Source of the DNA: Paenibacillus nanensis
Lineage (GTDB): Bacteria > Bacillota > Bacilli > Paenibacillales > Paenibacillaceae
Direction of reading: 5' to 3'
Assembly (NCBI RefSeq): GCF_003583765.1
Contig: NZ_QXQA01000001.1
Coordinates: forward strand, 708,840 to 772,839
DNA: 64,000 nt
Below are positions 36,014 to 44,925 of this stretch, piece after piece. Below the pieces are notes generated by a model. The model was not told where the DNA came from and ran no database searches. It worked only from the letters and a program-made list of their open reading frames with translations. A program made the position numbers and the translations under genes. The first letter of the stretch is position 1. Each line of letters opens with the position of its first letter.

Positions 36014-37648
36014 GCTAACCGCTTGCGCGTAGCGTTTCTGGAATTGGCTCGGCGTCATGCCGGTCCATTTTTTGAAGGTGGAGCTGAAGTGGCGCTCCTC
36101 GCCGTAGCCGACAAGCTTGGCGACCGCATAAATTTTAAAATGCTCGCGCAGCAGCTCTTTGGCCCGCTCGACACGGTATTGGTGCAAATAATCCAAAAAA
36201 TTTACACCGAGCTCCTGTTTGAACAGTGAGCTTAAATACGAGTTGCTGACGAACGTTTCTTTGGCGGCGAGCTCCAGCGTCAAGTTCGTGTCGTATTTGG
36301 CGCGGATCAGCTCCAGCGTCGCTTGTACGGTTCGGTGCAGCTGCTTCTGATGAGGAGAGGTTTGCACGATGCTCTGAACAATCATTTGAAGAATGACGGA
36401 GCAATCGTCAAGCGTCTCCATATTCGGGATCCGTTCAATCCAGTTGACCAGGTCGTTCTGCCACTCAATTGTGCCCGGGAACCGTTCCTGCGCCAGCCGC
36501 TGCAGCGCCATGATGATGCCGCTTACCCGCCAGATGATCTCGGACCGCGAATAAACCGTCTGCTGCTTCAAGTAGGAGATTCCCGCTTCAATCGCATCGA
36601 CGGCGCCGCCATATTGGCCGACTTGCAGATGGGCGAGAAGCTCCTTCTCGACACGTTCAAGGTAAGGGTCGTCCATGATGGAGGTTTTCCCGTCATGCTT
36701 CATATTCAGCTTCGAGTAGAGAAAAATGCCGCCTTTACCCTGGTAAAACCTGGACTCCAGCGCTTTGCAAGCCTCCTCGTAGGCGGTTCGCGCGTCATTG
36801 ACGGACGGCTGAACGGAGCTTAAGGAGAAGCTGACGGACAAATGCAAATAGCTTTCCAAATTACGCTTCAGCTGCTGAAGCGGCTCGCAGCTGTCAGACG
36901 CCCGCCCGCCGTTCGAACTGACGTTAGCCATCCACAGCAGCTCGTCGCCATGGCGGAACACTTCAAGCTTGCCGTTATAATAGGGCCGCAGCGTTTCATC
37001 CGTAATATTGAGAATCGCGTAACGCATCAGCTCCAGGTCCCGGTTGTTCATGCCTCGATTCCCGCTCTCCATCGCATCGATCTCAATTCGGCCTACCACA
37101 ATCGGCTCAGGCTGAAGCGCTAAATTGACCTCGCGCATCGCCACGGTCCTCTCTTCTAGGGGCATCAGCGGCTGTTGGATCCATTGCGACAGAATGCCGT
37201 TTTTCAGCAGCTGGATGCTCCGGTTCCATGTTCGGTCGCGTTCGGTCAGCATGCGCCCCTCGAATTCGGCTGCGTCAATTTTTTTCTTCACGTCGATAAC
37301 CACCCGTAAAATATCGTGCGGCATACAAGGCTTCAGCAAGTAATCGGAGACGCCCAGCTTAATCGCTTCTTTGGCATAATCGAATTCGTTGTAGCCGGTA
37401 AGCAAAATCGAATGAAAATCAATGCCGGCCTCTTTTGCCGCGCGGATGAGATCAAGCCCGTTCAAATGCGGCATGCGGATATCCGTAAGCAGCAGATCGG
37501 CCCGCGATTCCAGCATCATATCGAGCGCCTGCCGGCCATGCTCGGCCTCGCCGACGATCTCGATATCATATAGCTTCCAATTAATGGAACTTACGATCCC
37601 GTCCCGGAACGCCTGTTCATCCTCTGCGATTACCATTTTAAGCGTCAT
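35999..37648 (-). CDS. YesN-like AraC-type response regulator (module 1)
   Basis: A 549-residue two-component regulator. The receiver domain is at 1-120, with phosphoacceptor D56 in LLLTDIRMP, acidic pair ED at 9-10, and lysine in YLLKP. A middle region (about 140-440) includes the usual GGDEF-like remnant seen in YesN proteins. The C-terminal AraC double helix-turn-helix is at about 445-540 (LELAAKETFVSNSYLSSLFKQELG, then the FSSTFKKWTGMTPSQF end). It acts with the histidine kinase whose gene it overlaps by 11 bases. The likely target is the divergent binding-protein/permease operon at 39.7-42.8 kb. ATG follows a GGGG-rich site. Confidence 0.92.
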   Translation of the reverse strand: MTLKMVIAEDEQAFRDGIVSSINWKLYDIEIVGEAEHGRQALDMMLESRADLLLTDIRMPHLNGLDLIRAAKEAGIDFHSILLTGYNEFDYAKEAIKLGVSDYLLKPCMPHDILRVVIDVKKKIDAAEFEGRMLTERDRTWNRSIQLLKNGILSQWIQQPLMPLEERTVAMREVNLALQPEPIVVGRIEIDAMESGNRGMNNRDLELMRYAILNITDETLRPYYNGKLEVFRHGDELLWMANVSSNGGRASDSCEPLQQLKRNLESYLHLSVSFSLSSVQPSVNDARTAYEEACKALESRFYQGKGGIFLYSKLNMKHDGKTSIMDDPYLERVEKELLAHLQVGQYGGAVDAIEAGISYLKQQTVYSRSEIIWRVSGIIMALQRLAQERFPGTIEWQNDLVNWIERIPNMETLDDCSVILQMIVQSIVQTSPHQKQLHRTVQATLELIRAKYDTNLTLELAAKETFVSNSYLSSLFKQELGVNFLDYLHQYRVERAKELLREHFKIYAVAKLVGYGEERHFSSTFKKWTGMTPSQFQKRYAQAVSEGSC

Positions 37649-39455
37649 GCCCCTGATCCCCCTCTTTAATCCGCACGATGGCGCGTGTTCCGATACCTTC
37701 CTTGCTGATTATTTCGAACGCGGCTTCCTTATAAAAAAGCGAAAGTCTCTCCTTAATGTTGGCGATCGCCATGCCGGATCTTGTCCCGTCGGCGGCTTGT
37801 CTGATCGCGCCGGCCGTCCCGGTTCTGTTCAGCTGCTGCACCAGCTCCTCCGGCATTCCCGGACCGTTGTCAGTGACCTCGAGACGGATCCATCCGTCTT
37901 CCCGATAGGCGCTAATAAAAATGTTGCCGGTCCCTTCCGCCTGCTCGATCGAATAAATAATCGCGTTTTCGACGAGCGGCTGCAGAAGCAGCTTCGGCAT
38001 CCGAAAGTGGTGCAGCGCGGGATCCACCTCGATATCAAAATATAACCGCGACGGATACCGTTTCTTCTGAAGGAACAGGTAATGCCGCAGCAGCTCGATC
38101 TCCTGGGACAATGCGACGAATTCATTGCCGCTGTTGAGGCTGAGCCGGAACACCTGAGACAGCGCGACAACCATCTCGGATATGTCCTTATCCCCCTTTT
38201 GCAGGGCGCTCCAGTTGATCATATTAAGCGTGTTGTATAGGAAATGCGGGTTAATCTGGGATTGCAGCGCCTTAAGCTCCGCTTCCCGCTGCTTCAGGCT
38301 TGAGGCGTACACATCGTGAATCAGCGCTTTGATTCGGCCGACCATCGAGTTGTACAAGTAGCCGAGCCGCCCGAACTCGTCATTGCCGACAATGTCCACC
38401 CGTTGAGAGAAATCCCCGATCTGCAGCGCCTTCATCGAGTGCATCAGCTTTTTCATCGGATTGGTCACGTAACGGGCTATCATCCAGGACATGACGATTG
38501 CAAGCAGACAAACGATGACCGTAATCGAGACGGTGGCGGAGCCGATTTCGCGGAGCTCGAGCACCAGCTTGCTGCGATCCTGAATAACAACGGAATGCCA
38601 GCCGGTTATATCGGAGACGGAGTCCGACACGATCAGATCGCTCCGCGCTTTAAGCTGATCGAGCGCATGAGCGGGATTGGCCGGGACGTCTCCATCCATG
38701 CCGAAGACGGGAAGCTCGCTCACGGGAAGTCCGATCCATGCCGTATCGGTGGCGGCAAGCACGACCCCTTCGTCGTTCATCATAAATTGCACGGCGTCCT
38801 CGGTGTTGTCATGAAATAAATTCCGGCTTAGCTTGTCGGCATCCATTCCCGCAATGAGAAGCCCGACCGGCTGGTAAAGATGGTTTTTGTACAAAGTGAT
38901 GTACACAAGCTTGTAATGGGAGTCTCCGGTAAGGACGTTATCCTCCGGCCGCAGGATGTCCCACAGCTGATTGCTTGGCGAGGCGACCAACCGCTCGTAA
39001 TAAGGGGTTTCTTTGAATCGGTCATAACTGATAGCGCTTGCAATTCCGGTCTGCGTAATCGCGAACGGGCTGCTTGCCGTGCTATTGTCCTTGACCGCAT
39101 ATAAGATAAGGGACTGAATCGTCTCGCCTGTCACCATGAGAGGCAGCAAGCTTTTGAACACCATATCTCTGCGGGACGGCGTATCGCCGCTGCCAACCAT
39201 CTCCTGTACGGTTTTATTGAGAAACAAATAATTTGTGAAGCTGACGGAATTTTGGGCGAAGTGATCCAGCTGATCCTTCGTTTTGACCGCCATATTCAAT
39301 TGCGCCTGGCGGATCTTGTCAACAACCTCTCGTGACGCGATGACATAGGAGTAGAGGCCCGTCAAGCTGACGGTGACGATAAGGAGCGGCACGATCAGCG
39401 CCAGCAGCTTCCGCTGAAGGGGCATGTTGCGTAAGGGAAGATGAATAGGTCGCAT
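37638..39455 (-). CDS. YesM-like sensor histidine kinase (module 1)
   Basis: About 605 residues: first membrane segment at about 17-37, an extracellular sensor of Cache type (about 40-290), a second segment at about 295-318 (VSITVIVCLLAIVMSWMI), HAMP (about 320-370), and a His_kinase domain with histidine near residue 400 in SQINPHFLYNTLN. The HATPase domain has VENAIIYSI, DNGPGMPEEL and GMAIANIKERL. It belongs to the LytS/YesM family that senses extracellular sugars. I prefer ATG 39455 with AGGTG before it; a GTG three codons upstream is possible. The gene overlaps its regulator and is divergent from the module 1 transporter. Confidence 0.92.
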   Translation of the reverse strand: MRPIHLPLRNMPLQRKLLALIVPLLIVTVSLTGLYSYVIASREVVDKIRQAQLNMAVKTKDQLDHFAQNSVSFTNYLFLNKTVQEMVGSGDTPSRRDMVFKSLLPLMVTGETIQSLILYAVKDNSTASSPFAITQTGIASAISYDRFKETPYYERLVASPSNQLWDILRPEDNVLTGDSHYKLVYITLYKNHLYQPVGLLIAGMDADKLSRNLFHDNTEDAVQFMMNDEGVVLAATDTAWIGLPVSELPVFGMDGDVPANPAHALDQLKARSDLIVSDSVSDITGWHSVVIQDRSKLVLELREIGSATVSITVIVCLLAIVMSWMIARYVTNPMKKLMHSMKALQIGDFSQRVDIVGNDEFGRLGYLYNSMVGRIKALIHDVYASSLKQREAELKALQSQINPHFLYNTLNMINWSALQKGDKDISEMVVALSQVFRLSLNSGNEFVALSQEIELLRHYLFLQKKRYPSRLYFDIEVDPALHHFRMPKLLLQPLVENAIIYSIEQAEGTGNIFISAYREDGWIRLEVTDNGPGMPEELVQQLNRTGTAGAIRQAADGTRSGMAIANIKERLSLFYKEAAFEIISKEGIGTRAIVRIKEGDQGHDA

Positions 39456-39665
39456 TTTTTTCACCTGTACGATGGTAGATGAGTGTTTTAAAGTAAATTC
39501 AGTATAGCAAGAAATGGACGCAGGGAGGATAGTTCCCGCTTATCTTCAAAAAAATGAAGCATCTGTTCTAAAATTTGCACCATATTTTTCAGGAAATCGT
39601 TCGGTCTATAATGGGGGCAGAACAGATAAGCCGGCTTGTTCAACATTATGTAAGGTGGGGGATCA

Positions 39666-41024
39666 ATGAAAAAGTGGGTTATGATTTTTACGGCAATTCT
39701 GATGGTGTTTACTTTAGCCGCCTGCAGCTCAGGCAATAACGGCGGCAACGCGGGAACGGAGAACGAGTCGCCTTCCAATGCGCCGTCGAAGCCGGCTGCC
39801 GAGGAGTCAAAGGCTCCCGAGCAGGTGACGCTGAAGTTTTTCACCGCGCTGGCCGACCGCTCAAACGGCATGGGCAAAATCGAGCAGTCCATCATCGACG
39901 CTTATATGCAGGAGAACCCGAATGTCAAAATTGAAGTCGAGGCGCTGCAGGATGAGCCGTATAAGGCGAAAGCCAAAGTATACGCTTCTACCGAATCGCT
40001 CCCCGACATTATCCAATCCTGGGGTCAGCCATCTTTTATTAAGCCGTTAATCGACAACGGTCTGCTGCTGGAGCTGAATCCGGCGGATTTCGAGTCGAGC
40101 GGCTTTATCCCGGGCTCCACGGACGGCTTCTCGCAAGGAGGCAAGCTGTACGGTCTGCCGCGCAATACAGATTTCCTGGTTCTTTACTATAATAAGAAGC
40201 TGTTCGACGACAACGGCATAGCGGTGCCGGCAACCGTGTCCGAGCTGACGGAAGTATCGAAGCAGTTCAGGGAAAAAGGCATCAATCCGATTACAACCAA
40301 CGCGATGGAAGGCTGGTCGCTTCCAATCTGGTTCGAATATGCCGCGCAGCGCGCCAGCGGCGACTTCGGCAAGATCGACGCGGTGATGAACGGCGAAAGC
40401 GCGTTCTCCGGCGACGCGGATTTCCAGGCCGCAGCGCAATCGATCCTTGATCTTGCGGAAGCCGATGCGTTCGCAGACGGATTCTTGACCGCGGATTACG
40501 GCACGTCGCGCAACCTGTTCGGTCAAGGCCAGGCGGCGATGTTCGTGATGGGCAACTGGGAAGCGGGACTTGCCACCGACGAGAACTTCCCCGAGGAATT
40601 CCGCAATAACGTAGGCGCGATTCCGTACCCGTCCTCGGATAAAGGCAAAGCTTCCGATCTGGCGGCTTGGTTCGGCGGCGGCTATTCCATCTCCAAAAAC
40701 ACGAAGCATCCGGAAGAAGCTGTGAAGTTCATGCAATATTTCTTCAAGCCGGAAAACTGGGCGAAGCAGCTGTGGCAGACGGGCTCGGGAACGCCTGCGC
40801 AGAAATTCGACCAATTCCTGACGGGCGAGGAATCCGCGCTGCAAAAGGGCCTCGTCGACATTTTCAACTCCACGACCTCGGCGAGCAACACCCCGTTTCT
40901 GGATTTGGGCACCGAGGAGTTTAAAACGAAAGTCATGGAAGCCCACCAGAAGCTGTTCGGCAACTCCATTACGCCGGAGGAATTTCTGAAGGAGCTTGAC
41001 GCGGCGGTTGCGCTGCTTCCATAG
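39666..41024 (+). CDS. Sugar ABC transporter substrate-binding lipoprotein (module 1)
   Basis: A 452-residue family-1 solute-binding protein. The type II signal peptide has lipobox LAAC (lipidated C20) and is followed by a Ser/Asn/Gly-rich linker. Binding-protein landmarks include IDAYMQENPNVKIEVEAL, PDIIQSWGQP, KLYGLPRNTDFLVLYYNKKLFDD and GQGQAAMFVMGNWEAG. It captures an oligo- or monosaccharide outside the membrane for the two permeases that follow. The start is ATG after AGGTGGGGG. A TATAAT at 39607-39612 could be its -10 box but no good -35 accompanies it. No ATPase gene is in the operon, so a shared MsmX-type ATPase is expected. Confidence 0.93.
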   Translation: MKKWVMIFTAILMVFTLAACSSGNNGGNAGTENESPSNAPSKPAAEESKAPEQVTLKFFTALADRSNGMGKIEQSIIDAYMQENPNVKIEVEALQDEPYKAKAKVYASTESLPDIIQSWGQPSFIKPLIDNGLLLELNPADFESSGFIPGSTDGFSQGGKLYGLPRNTDFLVLYYNKKLFDDNGIAVPATVSELTEVSKQFREKGINPITTNAMEGWSLPIWFEYAAQRASGDFGKIDAVMNGESAFSGDADFQAAAQSILDLAEADAFADGFLTADYGTSRNLFGQGQAAMFVMGNWEAGLATDENFPEEFRNNVGAIPYPSSDKGKASDLAAWFGGGYSISKNTKHPEEAVKFMQYFFKPENWAKQLWQTGSGTPAQKFDQFLTGEESALQKGLVDIFNSTTSASNTPFLDLGTEEFKTKVMEAHQKLFGNSITPEEFLKELDAAVALLP

Positions 41025-41033
41025 AGAAATAAC

Positions 41034-41068
41034 GGAGCGGCGGGCGATACACCGCTGCTCCTTCTTTT
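41034..41068 (+). terminator. Intercistronic hairpin between binding-protein and permease genes
   Basis: GGAGCGGCGG and CCGCTGCTCC form a 10-bp stem (one G-T pair), followed by TTCTTTT. It probably works as a partial terminator or 3' stabiliser, giving more binding protein than permease. Confidence 0.65.
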
Positions 41069-41092
41069 CAAGAAGCCGGAAGGAGTAGAGAG

Positions 41093-41977
41093 ATGCACAA
41101 GCTGTTAAGCAACCGAATGACGATTTTTGTCCTGGTGGCGCCGGGATTGCTCCTGTTCCTGTTTATGGTTTGTTTTCCGATTGCGATGAGCGCTTATTAC
41201 GGAATGACGGACTGGCGGGGCATCGGCGATTATCAGTTTATCGGTCTGGACAATTATATCGAGATTTTAACCCGCGACGGCGTGTTCTGGCGCTCTTTGC
41301 TTAATGCGCTGCTGCTGCTGGCCGCTACGCTGCTCATTCAGCATCCGATCGCTTTGCTGTTCTCCATTTTTGTAACCCATGCAGGCAGGTTTGAAAAGCT
41401 GTTTCGCACTGTGTTTTTTATACCGGCCGTCATTTCCATTGTCGTCACCTCGAAGATGTGGGTGAGCGTCTTCCATCCGAATTACGGCGTTCTGAATAAG
41501 CTGCTGACAGCCGTCGGTCTCGAAAGCTTAAAGCAGGATTGGCTTGGCGATCCGAGCCTGGCGATATGGTGCGTCATATTCGTTATTATGTGGCAGGGCT
41601 TCGGCTATGCGCTGCTGCTCTACTACGCGGGACTGCAGGGCATCCCGAAGGATCTGTACGAGGCGGCGGAGCTGGATGGAGCCGGCCGAATGAAGCTGTA
41701 TACCAAGGTTGTTATTCCTCTGCTGACGCCAATGGTCCGGGTCGCCGTCGTTATTGCGGTGACGGCCTGCTTGAAGCAAATGGAGACGATTTTCCTCATG
41801 ACGAACGGCGGTCCGCTTAATACGACGCAGTTCATCGGGAACTATTTGTACAAAACGGCTTTTAGTTCTTCGTTATACGGGTACGGCAACGCGATCTCCG
41901 TTATATTCGTTATCGTCTGCCTGATCATGACGGTCATGATGAACCGCGTCTTTAAAAAAGACGTAGGCGAATTTTAA
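41093..41977 (+). CDS. Sugar ABC transporter permease, MalF/UgpA type (module 1)
   Basis: A 294-residue inner-membrane permease with six predicted membrane segments. The EAA loop that docks with the ATPase is YEAAELDGAGRMKLYTKVVIPLL. It is the first of the two permeases that form the transport channel. ATG lies behind GGAAGGAGTAGAG. The gap to the second permease is 20 bases. Confidence 0.93.
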   Translation: MHKLLSNRMTIFVLVAPGLLLFLFMVCFPIAMSAYYGMTDWRGIGDYQFIGLDNYIEILTRDGVFWRSLLNALLLLAATLLIQHPIALLFSIFVTHAGRFEKLFRTVFFIPAVISIVVTSKMWVSVFHPNYGVLNKLLTAVGLESLKQDWLGDPSLAIWCVIFVIMWQGFGYALLLYYAGLQGIPKDLYEAAELDGAGRMKLYTKVVIPLLTPMVRVAVVIAVTACLKQMETIFLMTNGGPLNTTQFIGNYLYKTAFSSSLYGYGNAISVIFVIVCLIMTVMMNRVFKKDVGEF

Positions 41978-41997
41978 CGAGAGGAGAGTGAAGCATT

Positions 41998-42816
41998 GTG
42001 CTTAGAAAAGGGTTGCTGCAAACCGTTCTATGGATGGTTGCCCTGCTGCAGCTGTTTCCGCTAATTTGGCTGATCAATTACTCGTTTTTAAAAAGCGGGG
42101 AGTTTTTCGGGAGCGGCATTTTGAAGTGGCCGCAGACGCCTGAGTGGAACAACTATATTAGCGCGTTCACTTACGGCAGCGTGCCGAAGTATCTGTGGAA
42201 CAGCGCGTTTATTACGATCGCGGCTATACTAGCCGCGGCCGTCTTGTCGCTGATGCTGGGTTATGCGTTTACGAGAATGGAGTGGAGGCTAAGGGGCGTT
42301 TTTATGGCGGTTATTATGCTCGGGATGATCGTGCCCATTCACGCGACGCTTTTGCCGAACTTTATCCTGTTCGACTGGATTAAGCTTCTCGATAATCCGC
42401 TTGCACTTATTTTGCCTTACATCGCTTTTTCTTTGCCGATCAGCACGCTCATCATTTCCGGATTCATGGAGACGATTCCGAGAAGTATTGAAGAATCCGC
42501 CGTTATGGACGGCTGCTCCGTCTACGGCGTTATTTTCCGTATTCTTATGCCGATGACGAAGCCGGCGCTGGCGACGGTATGCATTATGAACTTCATCAGC
42601 TGGTGGAACGAGTTTATTATGGCGAATACATTCCTGACGAGCGAAACGTTCAAGACGCTGCCGTTTTCGATTATGAAATTCGCGGGGCAATATTCGTCCA
42701 ACTATGGAGCGCAGTTCGCCGTCATGACGATGATCGCGCTGCCGACGGTCATCATGTATTTGCTGTTTACGGAGCAAATGTCGCGCGGAATTACGGCGGG
42801 GGCGGTAAAAGGCTGA
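41998..42816 (+). CDS. Sugar ABC transporter permease, MalG/AraQ type (module 1)
   Basis: A 272-residue permease with six predicted membrane segments. Its EAA loop reads IEESAVMDGCSVYGVIFRILMP, typical of the MalG partner. The GTG start at 41998 has GAGAGGAG upstream. It is the last gene of the module 1 operon and is closed by a bidirectional terminator. Confidence 0.93.
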   Translation: MLRKGLLQTVLWMVALLQLFPLIWLINYSFLKSGEFFGSGILKWPQTPEWNNYISAFTYGSVPKYLWNSAFITIAAILAAAVLSLMLGYAFTRMEWRLRGVFMAVIMLGMIVPIHATLLPNFILFDWIKLLDNPLALILPYIAFSLPISTLIISGFMETIPRSIEESAVMDGCSVYGVIFRILMPMTKPALATVCIMNFISWWNEFIMANTFLTSETFKTLPFSIMKFAGQYSSNYGAQFAVMTMIALPTVIMYLLFTEQMSRGITAGAVKG

Positions 42817-42835
42817 CCGGATGCGAATCCGAGAA

Positions 42836-42880
42836 AAAAGGACGACTTGCGCCGCGTGCAGCAGCGCTTGCCGTCCTTTC
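42836..42880. terminator. Bidirectional terminator between module 1 and fabI
   Basis: AAAGGACG and CGTCCTTT form the outer stem, with a GC-rich inner hairpin. A-run on one side and T residues on the other. It lies between converging genes. Confidence 0.75.
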
Positions 42881-42882
42881 TG

Positions 42883-43659
42883 TTACATCCCCATGATGTG
42901 GTAGCCGGCATCCACATGCAGCACTTCGCCGGTGACGCCTCTGGACAAATGACTGAGAAGGAACAGAGTCGCGTCCCCGACCTCGTCCTGGTCGATATTG
43001 CGCCGCAAAGGAGCTTTCTCCTCAATAGCCGACATGATGTCGTTAAATCCGGATACGCCTTTGGCCGCCAGCGTTCGGATCGGCCCGGCCGAAACCGTGT
43101 TGACGCGGATGCCGTATTTGCCGAGGTCTTCGGCCAAGTACCGGACGCTCGCTTCGAGCGCGGCTTTTGCTACGCCCATGACATTGTAGTTTTTGACGAC
43201 CCGTTCCGCGCCGATATAGGACTGGGTAACGATGCTGCCGCCCTCCGTCATCCATTTGCGGGCTTCTCTCGCGACGGCGACCAGCGAATAGGCGCTTGAT
43301 TGCTGTGCGAGCAAATAGCCGTCGCGGCCGGTTTCGACGTATTCGCCCTTCAGGTTCTCCTTATCGGCGAATGCGATGGAATGCACGAGGCCGTGTAGGA
43401 CTCCGGCGCGTGCTCCGATTTCGTTGAACGCCGCTTCGATGCTCGCATCGTCGGAAGCATCGCAGGACACGCATAGAAGCGGCTCAATTCCCGCCTGCTC
43501 CAAGAGCTGCCGCAGCTTTTGGGCGGAGCGTTCTTTGCGGTAAGTGAAAATAAGCTTTGCGCCTTCGCGGTGGAGCGCCTTCGCGATGCCCCAAGCTATG
43601 CTTCTTTCGTTAGCGACTCCCATTACGACAACCGTTTTATTACCCATTAAACCGTTCAT
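42883..43659 (-). CDS. fabI: Enoyl-[acyl-carrier-protein] reductase FabI
   Basis: A 258-residue short-chain reductase that carries out the last step of each fatty-acid elongation cycle, using NAD(P)H. It has the FabI-type cofactor loop GVANERSIAWG, catalytic Y158 and K165 (YNVMGVAK), plus Y148, and SAGPIRTLAAKGV near the substrate loop. The spacing matches E. coli FabI (Y156/K163). The ATG is preceded by GGGAGG. A consensus promoter and overlapping FapR boxes lie upstream, so malonyl-CoA-responsive control by FapR is expected. It is a single gene between two sugar transport modules. Confidence 0.96.
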   Translation of the reverse strand: MNGLMGNKTVVVMGVANERSIAWGIAKALHREGAKLIFTYRKERSAQKLRQLLEQAGIEPLLCVSCDASDDASIEAAFNEIGARAGVLHGLVHSIAFADKENLKGEYVETGRDGYLLAQQSSAYSLVAVAREARKWMTEGGSIVTQSYIGAERVVKNYNVMGVAKAALEASVRYLAEDLGKYGIRVNTVSAGPIRTLAAKGVSGFNDIMSAIEEKAPLRRNIDQDEVGDATLFLLSHLSRGVTGEVLHVDAGYHIMGM

Positions 43660-43686
43660 TCGGTACCTCCCGTTTACGTACAGTTA

Positions 43687-43718
43687 ACTAGAACCTGATA
43701 TTAGTACCAGATGCTAAT
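43687..43718 (-). promoter_or_regulatory. FapR operator(s) of fabI
   Basis: TTAGTACCAGATGCTAA at 43701-43717 matches the FapR consensus TTAGTACCTGATACTAA at 15 of 17 positions. An overlapping second copy, CTAGAACCTGATATTAG at 43687-43703, matches at 13. Both lie just downstream of the fabI -10 box, where FapR would block transcription when malonyl-CoA is low. Confidence 0.88.
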
Positions 43719-43732
43719 GATGAAGCAGCTTT

Positions 43733-43761
43733 ATTTTACGTTGATTACGTTGAAGTGTCAA
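43733..43761 (-). promoter_or_regulatory. Vegetative promoter of fabI
   Basis: On the minus strand: TTGACA (43756-43761), 17-bp spacer, TAAAAT (43733-43738). This is a near-consensus sigma-A promoter ending about 15 bp before the FapR box. Confidence 0.88.
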
Positions 43762-43919
43762 ACGAAGCTATATCCCAGTAAGTGGAAAATAAAAAGTTCG
43801 TTATGCCATTATTCCTTGTCGTTGAATTTCGATACTTTTCGTTGAAAACGGGAGTAGAATCGGCTTAGACGTCATCTTACAATAGGCTTATCTTACATGG
43901 GAGCAGGAGGAGATTCGGG

Positions 43920-44888
43920 ATGGATAGCGGAGTTACAGCACCAGATACGGCGTCAAGCGTCGCGGTCTCCCATAAGGGAAAGCCGTTATGGAAGCGTTTC
44001 ATCATGCAATGGCAAGTACAGGTCATGATTTTGCCAGCGTTGGCATTAATTCTCATATTTAATTATTTGCCAATGTACGGCGTTCTGATGGCGTTTCAGG
44101 ATTACAACTTGTTTAAAGGGTTTTTCGCAAGCGATTGGGTAGGCACCAAGCATTTCGAGATGTTTTTTAACTCCCCCGATTTTTTTCGGGTCATCCGCAA
44201 TACGATCGTCATCAGCTTGCTTAAGCTTGTGATCGGCTTCCCGGCGCCGATCATTCTCGCGCTCATGCTGAACGAAGTGAAAAATATGCTGTTCAAGCGC
44301 GTCATCCAGACGATCAGCTACTTGCCTCACTTCCTGTCCTGGGTCATTGTTTCGGGCTTTGTCATCTCGATGCTGTCCGTGGATAACGGAAGCCTCAACA
44401 TCATGCTCGAGAAGCTGAATCTCATCGACAAACCGATTAACTTCTTGTCGCTGCCGGAATATTTCTGGGGCATTATCGTGACCACGAATGTGTGGAAGGA
44501 GGTCGGCTTTGCGACGATCGTCTATCTTGCGGCGATCGCGGGCGTCGACCAAAGCATGTACGAAGCGGCTTCTCTTGACGGGGCGAGCAAATGGAAGCAA
44601 ATCTTTCTCATTACGCTGCCTTCGATCATGCCGGTCGTTATCATATTCCTCATCTTGAATATCGGCAGCCTGCTGAACGCGGGCTTCGACGACCTGCTTC
44701 TGCTGGGGAACAGCGCCATGCTGCGGGACGTGGCGGATGTGATCGACACGTACTCTTACCGGGTGGGCATCATCAACAGACGATATTCCTACGCGGCGGC
44801 GGTTGGCCTATTCAAAGCGGTTATAAGCGTCGGACTGCTGACAATGGCCAATTATTTGGCGCGGAGAGCGGGTACGAGTCTATGGTAG
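43920..44888 (+). CDS. LplB-type sugar ABC transporter permease (module 2)
   Basis: A 322-residue permease with a 30-residue hydrophilic N-terminus and six membrane segments. The EAA loop is MYEAASLDGASKWKQIFLITLP. NYLPMYGVLMAFQDYN and DTYSYRVGIINRRYSYAAAVGLFK are hallmarks of the LplB group that imports larger or aromatic-type saccharides. ATG follows AGGAGGAG. It leads the module 2 operon. Direct repeats of TCGTTGAA upstream (43819, 43839) are candidate regulator sites. Confidence 0.93.
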   Translation: MDSGVTAPDTASSVAVSHKGKPLWKRFIMQWQVQVMILPALALILIFNYLPMYGVLMAFQDYNLFKGFFASDWVGTKHFEMFFNSPDFFRVIRNTIVISLLKLVIGFPAPIILALMLNEVKNMLFKRVIQTISYLPHFLSWVIVSGFVISMLSVDNGSLNIMLEKLNLIDKPINFLSLPEYFWGIIVTTNVWKEVGFATIVYLAAIAGVDQSMYEAASLDGASKWKQIFLITLPSIMPVVIIFLILNIGSLLNAGFDDLLLLGNSAMLRDVADVIDTYSYRVGIINRRYSYAAAVGLFKAVISVGLLTMANYLARRAGTSLW

Positions 44889-44925
44889 GGCAGACGATCA
44901 TTATACAGAAAAGCGGTGAGACCTT

